DNA of 22,493 nt from JAUWCW01 sp030609125 [NCBI: Candidatus Rokuibacteriota bacterium] (GCA_030609125.1 JAUWCW010000005.1:1-22493); one strand, 5' to 3'; shown: positions 14,969-22,429, numbered from the stretch's first letter. The notes: generated from the sequence alone by a model not told the origin. Translations and numbers: made by a program.

Positions 14969-15751
14969 TCAGCTTCTCCCCATCTTCTTCATCCTCTTTC
15001 TGACTTTCTTCAGATAACTGCTGTGCGGAAAATCCTCCAGCAGGCGCTCCCACACTTCCTGTGCCTTCTTCTCATTCTTCAGGCTCAGGTAGCAGAGCCC
15101 CAGATAGAACAGCGCGTCGTCGCCGTAGCCGAGGTCCCCGTAGTCGTGGTAGAGCGAGTCGAACCGCGGCAGGGCGGCGCTGAAGGACTTGGTCCTCATG
15201 TAATAGCGGCCGACGTCCAGCTCGTGCTCCGCCAGCCGGCGGCGGCAGACGACGATCTTCTCCCGGGCGTCGCCGGCGTACTCGGAGCGCGGATAGTTGC
15301 GGATCACCTTCTCGAACGCCGCCATTGCCATTCGCGTCGCTTCCTGGGACCTGTCCGGGCCGCGCATCTGCTGAAAATAGGCTTTTCCTATCTGGAACTG
15401 GGCCGTGTCGGAATGGCGATTCCGGGGATGGAGCCTGAGAAACTCGCGGTAGGTCTCTATGGCCGCCTCGTAGTCCTTGTTCCGAAAATAGGCCCCTCCC
15501 AGGGCCAGCTGGATGTCCGCGTCCAGAGAGGCGTCGCGGTAGAGAGTGGCGGCCTCGTTGAAAGCTTCAATCGCCCCGTTGTACCTCTTCTTCTCCAGCA
15601 GCCGCTGACCCTCTTCGTACCACTCCTTGCTGGTCCTGTCTCCGGAGCGCGTGCTCATCGAACTGCACGCCCCCAGGACTGCGACCAGGGATACGGCAAG
15701 AGCCAGACTCAGCCCCCGTGCGATATACCGGGAAAAAGCAGACGCAGACAC
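14969..15751 (-). CDS. bamD: Outer membrane assembly lipoprotein, BamD-like
   Basis: 260 residues. A basic start and hydrophobic core end in a lipobox VLGAC, so the mature lipoprotein begins at C29 and would be anchored in the outer membrane. The rest consists of TPR units in the BamD/YfiO order (KEWYEEGQRLLEKKRYNGAI, KDYEAAIETYREFLRLHPRN, then AMAAFEKVIRNYPRSEYAGD, where the NYP-S-Y-A block is typical). BamD is the essential TPR partner of BamA in beta-barrel protein insertion. Its presence implies a Gram-negative envelope. The GTG at 15751 is used; an ATG just upstream runs into a stop. It is first in a three-gene operon. A general Tol/YbgF-like TPR lipoprotein is a less likely alternative. 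Confidence 0.85.
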   Translation of the reverse strand: MSASAFSRYIARGLSLALAVSLVAVLGACSSMSTRSGDRTSKEWYEEGQRLLEKKRYNGAIEAFNEAATLYRDASLDADIQLALGGAYFRNKDYEAAIETYREFLRLHPRNRHSDTAQFQIGKAYFQQMRGPDRSQEATRMAMAAFEKVIRNYPRSEYAGDAREKIVVCRRRLAEHELDVGRYYMRTKSFSAALPRFDSLYHDYGDLGYGDDALFYLGLCYLSLKNEKKAQEVWERLLEDFPHSSYLKKVRKRMKKMGRS

Positions 15752-15779
15752 TTTTTTACGAGACCCTCATTCGAACGCT

Positions 15780-15808
15780 ACGGTATCAATCCGCCATTTT
15801 CCTGTCAA
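15780..15808 (-). promoter_or_regulatory. Candidate sigma70 promoter of the bamD operon
   Basis: On the minus strand TTGACA (15803-15808) is followed after 17 bases by TACCGT (15780-15785). The -35 is perfect and the -10 weak. The predicted leader is short, about 20 bases before the GTG at 15751. Confidence 0.45.
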
Positions 15809-15910
15809 GGGCATTCTCTCCGCCAGAGGACTCGTGGCCGTCTTCAAATGCACTGTTTTAAAAGAAAAACCCATGGTAGACTGCCCCTGCCCACACGGGG
15901 GAGAAGGGAG

Positions 15911-16192
15911 ATGGCGAAGAAACGGCTGCACCTCTTTGTGTCGGGACGGGTCCAGGGGGTCTTCTTCCGCGCATCCACCCGCGACGCCGCCCGGAATCTG
16001 GGTCTGACCGGGTGGGTGCGGAACCTCCCGGACGGGCGGGTCGAGGCCCTTTTCGAGGGTGACGAAAGAGCCCTGGCACAAATCATCGAATGGTGCCGCA
16101 CTGGCCCCCCCGGGGCTCTTCCCGAAGGTCTGGAACCGAGGTGGGAGAAGCACGACGGGGAGTTCTCCGACTTTCGCATCGCCTACCGGTGA
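15911..16192 (+). CDS. acyP: Acylphosphatase
   Basis: 93-residue enzyme that hydrolyses acyl phosphates such as acetyl and carbamoyl phosphate. The first motif VSGRVQGVFFRASTRDAARN (about residues 10-29) includes the catalytic arginine (R20) in GVFFR, and GLTGWVRNLPDGRVEALFEG carries the catalytic asparagine (N38). The length is exactly that of the family. The ATG at 15911 is preceded by GGGGGAG at suitable spacing. It is divergent from bamD with a 159-base gap and convergent with dksA, so it is probably transcribed alone. A small free-standing acylphosphatase is common; a truncated HypF is excluded because nothing follows the domain. Confidence 0.95.
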   Translation: MAKKRLHLFVSGRVQGVFFRASTRDAARNLGLTGWVRNLPDGRVEALFEGDERALAQIIEWCRTGPPGALPEGLEPRWEKHDGEFSDFRIAYR

Positions 16193-16236
16193 TCCCGTGA
16201 AAAAGAAAGCACCGGACGGAGAGGGGACCGCAGGGC

Positions 16237-16593
16237 CTACTGCTTCTCGTCCTCTTCCTGGCGGTTCTTGCAGGTAATGCAGAGGGTGGTCACCGGCCGG
16301 GCCATCAGCCGCTTGGTCTCGATAGGCTCGCCGCAGTCCTCGCAGATACCCAGGGTGCCGTCCTCAACCCTGGCGAGGGCCAGGTCTATCTTCTTCAGAA
16401 GCTTTTCTTCGCGCTCGCGGATGCGGATCTTGAAACTCTGGGTGACCTCCTGAGCGGCGACGTCGCCTGAATCCAGAAGGTCTTCCCTCTCGCTGTGGAG
16501 GTCGGCGTCTCTCGGATCCAGCGCCTGGCCGAGGATCTCACTCCTGCGCTTGAGAAGCTCCTTGGTTATCCGTTCTTTTTCTCTTTTTCGCAT
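16237..16593 (-). CDS. dksA: DksA/TraR-family transcription factor
   Basis: 118-residue regulator that inserts a coiled coil into the RNA polymerase secondary channel and works with (p)ppGpp. The first 70 residues form a long charged coiled coil. Its tip carries D41-S-G-D44-V-A46, matching the D-x-x-D-x-A motif needed for DksA activity in E. coli. The zinc finger is C84-x2-C87 and C105-x2-C108. It is shorter than E. coli DksA (151) at the N-terminus, which is common in this family. The ATG at 16593 lies downstream of recG, separated by 46 bases, and has its own candidate promoter. It ends in TAG. TraR-like small members lack a long coiled coil, so DksA is favoured. Confidence 0.92.
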   Translation of the reverse strand: MRKREKERITKELLKRRSEILGQALDPRDADLHSEREDLLDSGDVAAQEVTQSFKIRIREREEKLLKKIDLALARVEDGTLGICEDCGEPIETKRLMARPVTTLCITCKNRQEEDEKQ

Positions 16594-16627
16594 GACATGT
16601 ACCCTTCATAACTGAAAAACATCAAGA

Positions 16628-16657
16628 CTTATACCATAGCTACCCTGCGGCTGCCAA
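16628..16657 (-). promoter_or_regulatory. Candidate promoter of dksA within the recG 3' end
   Basis: On the minus strand TTGGCA (16652-16657), inside the last recG codons, is followed after 18 bases by TATAAG (16628-16633), preceded by TATGG. The transcript would begin near 16621, giving dksA a leader of about 28 bases and allowing expression separate from recG. Confidence 0.5.
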
Positions 16658-18757
16658 GCAATATTTTCCCTTCCAGGAGGCGTTTACCGCCCTGCGCAGC
16701 CCCCGGTGCCGCACCTGATCGAGATTTGTGTCTCCCGCCAGGATGCGCTCCGCCTCCAGGCGGGCCCGCAGGAGGATTTCCTGGTCCCGGAGAAGGTCGG
16801 CGACCTTCAGCCGCGGCAGCCCGGCCTGGCGGGTGCCGAAGAATTCTCCCGGCCCCCTGATACGCAGGTCCTCTTCAGCGATCCGGAACCCGTCGCTGGT
16901 GGAAGCCATGGTCTCCAGGCGTCGCCGGGCCTCCCCGGCGACGTCGGGGACGGTCATGAGATAGCAGCGGGACGGATCGCTCCCCCTCCCCACCCGTCCC
17001 CGGAGCTGATGGAGTTGGGCCAGGCCGAACCGCTCGGCATGCTCGATGACAATGACCGTCGCTTCCGGCACGTCCATACCGACCTCGACAACCGTCGTCG
17101 TCACGAGCACGGACGTCTCACCGGAGCGGAACCCGGCCATGACCTCCTCGCGCTCGCCGGAGCTCATGCGGCCGTGCAGAAGGGCGACGGGCCACTCGGG
17201 GAAAACCTTCCCGGCCAGGTGCCCGTGCATGACCGTCGCGGCCCCGAGGTCCGCCCGTGAGCTCTCGTCGATGAGGGGGAGGACAACTATGGCCCTTTTC
17301 CCTCCGGCCAGGTCAGCGCGGATTTCATCATAGACCCGGGTACGGTCCCCGGCGGTGCACAGGAAGGTCTCCACCGGCCGGCGCCCGGGAGGCAGCTCGT
17401 CGATGACCGAGCAGTCGAAGTCCCCGAAGGCGGTGAGGGCCAGGCTCCGCGGGATAGGTGTGGCGGTCATGACCAGCACATCCGGCCTTCCGCCCTTCTC
17501 CCGCAAGGTAATCCGCTGTCTCACCCCGAAGCGGTGCTGCTCGTCGATCACAGCCAGGCCGAGTTTCCGGAAGCGGACGCGAGACTGAATAAGCGCGTGG
17601 GTTCCCACCGCCAGTCCGACCTCGCCGTTGAGAAGGCCACGGGCCGTCTCCTCTCTCCCGCCGGCGCCGCGGCTGCCGGTGATAAGGGCGGTCCGGAGAC
17701 CGAGGCGGGAGAGAAGGCCGCTGAGAGTACGGTAATGCTGCTCGGCAAGGATCTCCGTGGGAGCCATCAGGGCGCTCTGGCAGCCGTTCTCAAAGGCCAG
17801 CAGGAACGCCATGGCGGCCACCAGGGTCTTGCCCGAACCGACGTCTCCCTGCAGGAGACGCTGCATGGGGCGCGGGGAGACCATGTCGTCCGCTATTTCA
17901 CCCCAGACTTTCTCCTGGGCGGAAGTCAGGCTGAAGGGAAGGATTCTTTTCAGCTCCGCAACCTTGCCCTCCCGGCGGCGGATGCGGAAGCTCTTCGGCA
18001 GCAGGCGCTCCATTGCGAGGCGCCTGATCAGCCCCAGCTGCAGAACCAGCAGTTCGTCGAAGACGAGCCTCCGGTGCCACGGGGTCTTCCACGAGCTCAG
18101 ATCCGCCGCCGTGACACCGCCGGACGGCAGGTGCAGCATCGCCAGAGATTTGACCCGGCCCGGCAGTTTCAATCTTCGCCTCAAAGGCGGAGGGAGGAAA
18201 TCCCCTTCGCCCGTCAGGGCGGCGCTGACAAGACCCTCCATCATCTTCCTCATAACCCGCTGGGAAAGGCCTTCCACGGCAGGGTAGACAGGGACTATCC
18301 TGCCGAAATTGGCGGTCTCCGTCTCTCCGTCGGTCCCCTCCACCTCGGGGTGGAGCATGTGGCATTCCTTCCCCGCGCGACACACCGTGCCGTAGAGGGC
18401 GACCCGGCTGCCCGGGCGGAAGAGGGGGCTCCCCGGAAGGCCCCGGAATCTGAACCACCTGGCGCGCACCGTACCCGTGGAATCCGAGATGACGGCCTCG
18501 AACACCTTCCGGCGGCTGCCGGAGAGGAAGGCGGTGCGGGAGGAGACGACCTCTCCCCGGACCGCCGCCGGGGCGCCGTCCTCGAGCTCCTTCACGGAGA
18601 GTCGGCATCGCCGGTCCTCGTAGCGGCGGGGCAGGCAGAGAAGGGCGTCCTCGGCGGAGCGGATTCCGAGTCTTTCAAGGAGCCGGGCCCGGGCGGGCCC
18701 GATGCCCTTGACGGTCTCGACGGGAGTGCCGCTCTCCTCTGCTTCAGGAGCGGGCAC
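16640..18757 (-). CDS. recG: ATP-dependent DNA helicase RecG
   Basis: 705-residue branch-migration helicase that remodels stalled replication forks and Holliday junctions. The N-terminal helix-hairpin segment ETVKGIGPARARLLERLGI precedes an OB-fold wedge domain (about residues 50-150). Helicase motifs follow: Walker A GDVGSGKTLVAAMAF, APTEILAEQHY, Walker B VIDEQHRFGVRQR, TATPIPRSLALTAFGDFD, and the C-terminal VVEVGMDVPEATVIVIEHAERFG with QLRGRVGRG. The length fits the family (about 690). The start is GTG at 18757, overlapping the preceding DUF1858 gene by 14 bases. It ends in TAG. Confidence 0.97.
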   Translation of the reverse strand: MPAPEAEESGTPVETVKGIGPARARLLERLGIRSAEDALLCLPRRYEDRRCRLSVKELEDGAPAAVRGEVVSSRTAFLSGSRRKVFEAVISDSTGTVRARWFRFRGLPGSPLFRPGSRVALYGTVCRAGKECHMLHPEVEGTDGETETANFGRIVPVYPAVEGLSQRVMRKMMEGLVSAALTGEGDFLPPPLRRRLKLPGRVKSLAMLHLPSGGVTAADLSSWKTPWHRRLVFDELLVLQLGLIRRLAMERLLPKSFRIRRREGKVAELKRILPFSLTSAQEKVWGEIADDMVSPRPMQRLLQGDVGSGKTLVAAMAFLLAFENGCQSALMAPTEILAEQHYRTLSGLLSRLGLRTALITGSRGAGGREETARGLLNGEVGLAVGTHALIQSRVRFRKLGLAVIDEQHRFGVRQRITLREKGGRPDVLVMTATPIPRSLALTAFGDFDCSVIDELPPGRRPVETFLCTAGDRTRVYDEIRADLAGGKRAIVVLPLIDESSRADLGAATVMHGHLAGKVFPEWPVALLHGRMSSGEREEVMAGFRSGETSVLVTTTVVEVGMDVPEATVIVIEHAERFGLAQLHQLRGRVGRGSDPSRCYLMTVPDVAGEARRRLETMASTSDGFRIAEEDLRIRGPGEFFGTRQAGLPRLKVADLLRDQEILLRARLEAERILAGDTNLDQVRHRGLRRAVNASWKGKYCLAAAG

Positions 18758-18971
18758 GGGCGGTACGTTTCCCCCCGACAGCCTCGTTCATTTCCAGCAC
18801 GAAGGTCTCGGGGTCGACGCCGTGGGTCGTCGCACTCTGGGAGACGGTCTCGGCGGCGGCCCCCATGCACCCGCGGCAGCGCATGCCGTATCTGTCGAGA
18901 ACCTTCCTCGCGTCGGGGTAGGAGCGGATCACCTCACGCATGTTCATGTCGCCAGTTATCTTCTTCGGCAC
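18744..18971 (-). CDS. DUF1858 domain (redox disulfide) protein
   Basis: 75-residue protein. ITGDMNMREVIRSYPDARKV followed by LDRYGMRCRGCMGAAAETV is the DUF1858 pattern, with the C-x2-C pair (CRGC) at the N-terminus of a helix; such domains are often described as hybrid-cluster-associated disulfide domains. The role is unknown, probably redox or metal binding. GTG 18971 is chosen because GGAGG lies seven bases upstream. The 3' end overlaps recG by 14 bases, so the two are co-transcribed and probably translationally coupled. The last residues (GGKRTARARS) are basic. Confidence 0.85.
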   Translation of the reverse strand: MPKKITGDMNMREVIRSYPDARKVLDRYGMRCRGCMGAAAETVSQSATTHGVDPETFVLEMNEAVGGKRTARARS

Positions 18972-18992
18972 GTCCTCACCTCCACGCCGTGT

Positions 18993-19005
18993 CCGCCTCA
19001 GGCGG
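18993..19005. repeat. Perfect 13-base palindrome in the DUF1858-recG leader
   Basis: CCGCCT-C-AGGCGG, a perfect inverted repeat with a one-base centre, lies about 22 bases before the GTG at 18971 and downstream of the predicted transcription start. It could be an operator, or it could occur by chance in GC-rich DNA. Confidence 0.4.
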
Positions 19006-19021
19006 GTCGGCAAATAAACGG

Positions 19022-19050
19022 TTGCGGTTCGTCATTTCCCTTGCTATTAT
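19022..19050 (+). promoter_or_regulatory. rpmB: Candidate promoter of rpmB
   Basis: TTGCGG (19022-19027), 17 bases, then TATTAT (19045-19050). The transcript would start near 19057, about 33 bases before the rpmB GTG. The region is AT-rich compared with everything around it. Confidence 0.55.
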
Positions 19051-19074
19051 ATTCTTTCATTTTTTCCTGTTCAA
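19046..19074 (-). promoter_or_regulatory. Candidate promoter of the DUF1858-recG operon
   Basis: On the minus strand TTGAAC (19069-19074), 17 bases, then a perfect TATAAT (19046-19051). Its -10 overlaps the -10 of the opposing rpmB promoter by five bases. The predicted start is near 19039. Confidence 0.6.
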
Positions 19075-19089
19075 GAGGGGGTGAGTCAC

Positions 19090-19281
19090 GTGGCCAGAGA
19101 GTGTCAGATCTGTGGAAAGAAACCGTTGACGGGCAACACCATCAGCCACGCCCACAACGTCAACAAAACCCGGAGGTTCCCGAACCTGCAGAGCGTTCGC
19201 GCCGTGGTCGACGGGAAGCCCCGCCGCATGGTCGTCTGTACCCGCTGTATCCGTTCCGGCAAAGTCACCAAAGCTTCCTGA
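19090..19281 (+). CDS. rpmB: 50S ribosomal protein L28
   Basis: 63-residue large-subunit ribosomal protein. MARECQICGKKPLTGNTISH then HNVNKTRRFPNLQSVR are family signatures. Two C-x2-C pairs (C5/C8 and C50/C53) make this the zinc-binding form. Two in-frame GTGs exist, at 19081 and 19090; the second is chosen because GGGGGTGA, which includes the first GTG, is its Shine-Dalgarno sequence and because the protein then starts at the conserved MAR. It stands alone, without rpmG (L33). Confidence 0.96.
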   Translation: MARECQICGKKPLTGNTISHAHNVNKTRRFPNLQSVRAVVDGKPRRMVVCTRCIRSGKVTKAS

Positions 19282-19352
19282 CCCTGGTCATTCACGAGGC
19301 TCCCTTCGTCGGCGCTCAGGACATGTTTTTGGCTCCTGGCTGCGTTGCGCCT

Positions 19353-19736
19353 TCACTCGAGGGCGGTCACGTCTACTTCGATGGGGACGCCCTTGGGCAG
19401 GGCGGCTGCCTGTACGGCGGCCCGGGCAGGGGGGTCCTTTGGAAAAAAGCGTGCGAACACTTCGTTCATCTCGCCGAACGAACCGAGATCCGTCATGTAG
19501 ACGGTAACCTTCACGACCTTCTCCAGGCTGCTGCCGGCATCCTCGAGGATGCCGCCCGCAGCGGTCAGCACCATCTCCGTCTGCTCACCGATCCCGCCCG
19601 TCGCAACGTCTCCCGTCCCCGGGTCGACCGGTATCTGCCCGGAAACAAATATGAACCCCCCGGCGCGAACCGCCTGGGAGTATGGGCCGATCGCCGCCGG
19701 CGCCCGGCGGCTGGATAACGTCTCTTTCTTCGTCAC
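19353..19736 (-). CDS. ridA: RidA family reactive intermediate (enamine/imine) deaminase
   Basis: 127-residue YjgF/YER057c/UK114 protein, normally a trimer that hydrolyses enamine/imine intermediates released by PLP enzymes such as threonine dehydratase. Seen are AIGPYSQAV (Y19, S20), FVSGQIPVDPGTG, an expected arginine R105 in PPARAAVQAAALPKG, and E120 in the C-terminal strand. The arginine that binds the substrate carboxylate is therefore present, supporting activity. The GTG at 19736 has GGAGGT seven bases upstream and follows rel by 27 bases, so it is probably co-transcribed with rel. Confidence 0.94.
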   Translation of the reverse strand: MTKKETLSSRRAPAAIGPYSQAVRAGGFIFVSGQIPVDPGTGDVATGGIGEQTEMVLTAAGGILEDAGSSLEKVVKVTVYMTDLGSFGEMNEVFARFFPKDPPARAAVQAAALPKGVPIEVDVTALE

Positions 19737-19763
19737 TGCCTTACCTCCATGGCTCCAGCCTGC

Positions 19764-21965
19764 TCAGCCCCTCCCGGCCACTTCGCTCCTCTCTCCCGAA
19801 GTACGCAGCCGGGCCACGTTCCTCACGCCCTTGACCTGCTCGATCCGGCGGATCACCTGCTGGAGCTGTTTCAGGTTTCTGATCTCCAGTTCGAGCTCAT
19901 GGCGGCCGATACCTTCTTTCGTCGACACCTGATAGCCGGTTATATTGACCCCGCCGTCGGCGATGCCGGCGCTGATAGCCGCCAGGATGCCCGGGCGGTC
20001 CATGCTCTCCACCCTGATCCGGACGGGGTACTGCTGCACGGTCTTATCGTCCCACTGGACGTCGATCTTGCGCTCCGGATCGAGAAAGATCTGCTCAATG
20101 TTGGGACAGTCGGCGGTGTGGATACTCACACCCCGGCCGCGGGTGATAAAACCCAGAATCCTGTCGCCCGGGACGGGGTTACAGCACTGGGCGAACCTGA
20201 CGAGCATCCCTTCCTCTCCGCCTACCCTGACTCCCCCCTCTTCCCGCTGCCGCGTTATCCTCTTGACGATCTTGCTGATCCGCGACGCTTTCCTCTCCTT
20301 TTCCTCCTGGGGGGAGAGCTGCTCCGGCAGGAGCCTGCCCGCCACCTTTCTGGCCGTGAGCTTGCCGTATCCGATGCTGGCCCACACTTCCTCCATGCTC
20401 TTGAAGCCCACGGCGTCCGGAAGACCGTCGAAGTCCCCGCCCCTGAGAAGCTTGACGGGGTCGAGCCGGTGTTTGCGCAACTCCTTTTCGAGCAGTTCTT
20501 TGCCCAGAACCACGCTCTTTGTTCTCTGCTCCAGTTTGATCCAGGCCTTGATCTTCGTCCGGGCCCTGGGAGTGCTGGCGAATTTCAGCCAGTCCTTGCT
20601 CGGCGTGTGCCCCGGGACGGTCAGAACCTCCACGGTGTCCCCGTTATGAAGGCGGTAGCGAAGCGGGACGAGGCGGCCGTTGACCTTCGCTCCCGCGCAG
20701 GTGTGCCCCACATCGGTGTGAACGGCGTAGGCGAAGTCGACGGGGGTGGCGCCGAGAGCGAAAGCCTTGACGTCGCCCTGGGGCGTGAAGCAGTAGACCT
20801 CGTCGGGGAATAGATCTCCCTTGACGGACTCGAGAAACTCCCTGGAGTCCTTCAGGTCCCTCTCCCACTCCACCAGGCCCTTGAGCCAGCTCTGGCCCTG
20901 GTCGAAGGGCGTCTTCCCCTCAATGCCTTCCTTGTACTTCCAGTGGGCGGCGATGCCCTGCTCCGCCACCATGTGCATCTCGGGGGTGCGGATCTGGAAC
21001 TCCACCCTTTCACCCCCGGGGCCGATGACGGTGGTGTGCAGCGACTGGTACCTGTTGCCCTTCGGCAGGGCGATGTAATCCTTGAACCTTCCCGGGACAG
21101 GGGTCCACGAGGAGTGGATCGTCCCCAGAACGGCATAGCAGTCCTGGACGGTGGGGGCGACGATCCGGAGCGCAATCAGGTCGTAGACCTCCTCGAAGGG
21201 GATGTTCTGGCGTTTCATCTTGGTGCGGATGCTGTAGAAGTGCTTGGCCCTCCCCACCACCTCGGCGTCCACGCCGGCCTCCTCGAGCTTGCCCACCACC
21301 AGCTTCCGCACCTCCTCGATGTACTTCTCCCTCTCGCCCCTTTTCTTGGCCACCCGGCCGCGAAGGTCTTCGTACGCCTCCGGGTCGAGGTGCCTGAAGG
21401 AGAGGTCTTCCAGTTCCCACTTGATCCAGGCGATCCCGAGCCTGTTGGCCAGAGGGGCGTAGATGTCCATGGTCTCCCGGGCGATGCGCCTTCTCTTCGC
21501 TTCGGGGAGCGCGTCCAGCGTCCGCACGTTGTGCAGCCTGTCGGCGAGCTTGATGAGGATAACCCTCACGTCGCGGGACATGGCCAGGATCATCTTGCGG
21601 AAGTTCTCGGCCTCTCTCTCCTCGCTCGTCGAAAAAGCCATTTTGCCGATCTTGGTGACGCCCTCCACCAGAGAGGCGATCTCCGCACCGAAGCGCTCCT
21701 CGATCTCGGATATCGGCGTCCCCGTGTCTTCCGGGGCGTCGTGAAGAAGTCCCGCCGCCACCGTGGCGGCATCCATCTTCATGCGGGCCAGGATGCCCGC
21801 CACCTGGAGGGGGTGGGAAAGGTAGGGCTCCCCGGACTGCCGCTGCTGGCCCTGGTGGGCCATGGCGGAAAAGATGTAGGCCTTGTTCAGAAGCTCGACG
21901 TCAGCTTCCGGGTGATAGACCTCCACCTGGTCGATTATCTCGCCGATCCGTATCATTGCCGTCAC
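19764..21965 (-). CDS. rel: Bifunctional (p)ppGpp synthetase/hydrolase (Rel/SpoT)
   Basis: 733 residues with the full RSH domain order. The HD hydrolase (about 20-190) has H51, the H75-D76 pair in LLHDAPEDT with E79-D80, and KLADRLHNVRTL with D142. The synthetase (about 230-360) has RFKDYIALPKGNRYQSLHTT and FQIRTPEMHMVAEQGIAAHW; RFKD fits the R-x-K-D form typical of bifunctional enzymes rather than the E-x-D-D of RelA. TGS (about 390-450, DEVYCFTPQGDVKAFALGAT), a conserved-cysteine segment (RFAQCCNPVPGDRILGF) and a C-terminal ACT domain follow. The hydrolase residues appear intact, so both activities are expected. The start could be GTG 21965 (AGGTGA just upstream) or ATG 21956 (MIRIGEI, closer to the family N-terminus). 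Confidence 0.96.
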   Translation of the reverse strand: MTAMIRIGEIIDQVEVYHPEADVELLNKAYIFSAMAHQGQQRQSGEPYLSHPLQVAGILARMKMDAATVAAGLLHDAPEDTGTPISEIEERFGAEIASLVEGVTKIGKMAFSTSEEREAENFRKMILAMSRDVRVILIKLADRLHNVRTLDALPEAKRRRIARETMDIYAPLANRLGIAWIKWELEDLSFRHLDPEAYEDLRGRVAKKRGEREKYIEEVRKLVVGKLEEAGVDAEVVGRAKHFYSIRTKMKRQNIPFEEVYDLIALRIVAPTVQDCYAVLGTIHSSWTPVPGRFKDYIALPKGNRYQSLHTTVIGPGGERVEFQIRTPEMHMVAEQGIAAHWKYKEGIEGKTPFDQGQSWLKGLVEWERDLKDSREFLESVKGDLFPDEVYCFTPQGDVKAFALGATPVDFAYAVHTDVGHTCAGAKVNGRLVPLRYRLHNGDTVEVLTVPGHTPSKDWLKFASTPRARTKIKAWIKLEQRTKSVVLGKELLEKELRKHRLDPVKLLRGGDFDGLPDAVGFKSMEEVWASIGYGKLTARKVAGRLLPEQLSPQEEKERKASRISKIVKRITRQREEGGVRVGGEEGMLVRFAQCCNPVPGDRILGFITRGRGVSIHTADCPNIEQIFLDPERKIDVQWDDKTVQQYPVRIRVESMDRPGILAAISAGIADGGVNITGYQVSTKEGIGRHELELEIRNLKQLQQVIRRIEQVKGVRNVARLRTSGERSEVAGRG

Positions 21966-21977
21966 GAGTCACCTGGA

Positions 21978-22105
21978 GTGAAAAATTCCCTTTATTCGCC
22001 TTCGCCAGGACACCCCGCCGCTCGCTGCGGAGATGAATGGCGAAGCGAACCCGACGAAGCTTTAGCGAAGGCGGGTAGGCTTGCGGCGGGGAGCTTCATT
22101 TTCAC
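21978..22105. repeat. Interleaved inverted-repeat block in the rel leader
   Basis: Three pairs of perfect complementary arms: GTGAAAA (21978-21984) with TTTTCAC (22099-22105); CGCCTTCGC (21997-22005) with GCGAAGGCG (22065-22073); CCCCGCCGC (22013-22021) with GCGGCGGGG (22083-22091). The last two interleave, so they are alternative pairings or a pseudoknot. CGAAG occurs four times on the plus strand between 22041 and 22070. The block ends 12 bases before the rel start. It could be a small non-autonomous repeat element or a structured leader. Confidence 0.55.
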
Positions 22106-22149
22106 ATATTCAAGTATTGTCACATCGGACGGACGCAATTTCAAGCGCT

Positions 22150-22189
22150 GGGGGTGACTCCCCGGGCCGGGAAGGGCGGCGAAACCGCC
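22150..22189. other. Hairpin pair downstream of khpA
   Basis: Ten bases past the khpA stop, GGCGG (22175-22179) pairs with CCGCC (22185-22189) across a five-base loop. GGGG (22151-22154) pairs with CCCC (22160-22163) further on. No T-run follows on the minus strand, so termination is only possible, not shown. No convincing promoter for rel was found between here and 21966. Confidence 0.35.
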
Positions 22190-22198
22190 GTGGGGACG

Positions 22199-22429
22199 CT
22201 ACTCGTGGATCTCCAGCACGTAACGCTTCCCCGCCTTCGTCCCGGCGGCATTGAGGATAGCCCTCATGGCGACTGCTGTCCGGCCGTTGCGCCCGATCAC
22301 CTTGCCCAGATCCTCCCGGGCGACCCGAAGCTCTATGGCGATAGTGTTTTCCCCGACCACCTCGCTGATGTCGACCTCCTCCGGCTTGTCCACCAGGGCT
22401 TTGGCGATCCACTCGATCAGCTCTTTCAT
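22199..22429 (-). CDS. khpA: KH domain RNA-binding protein KhpA
   Basis: 76-residue single type II KH domain protein, a small cytoplasmic RNA-binding protein that in several bacteria pairs with KhpB/Jag. [20 protein letters not shown] is the family N-terminus, and [20 protein letters not shown] carries the G-x-x-G loop (GRNG, 46-49). The ATG at 22429 is chosen because the family begins here; an upstream ATG at 22459 would add ten non-conserved residues. It usually sits between rpsP and rimM; here the next gene downstream is rel, so that context is broken. It ends in TAG. Confidence 0.92.
   Translation of the reverse strand: MKELIEWIAKALVDKPEEVDISEVVGENTIAIELRVAREDLGKVIGRNGRTAVAMRAILNAAGTKAGKRYVLEIHE

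Noticed and set aside
17534-19084. Plus-strand open frame of 516 codons opposite recG
   Set aside because: recG helicase motifs on the minus strand are complete; the opposite frame is compositionally biased and has no domain.
19282-19352. Terminator between convergent rpmB and ridA
   Set aside because: No stable hairpin with a T-run could be found in these 71 bases.
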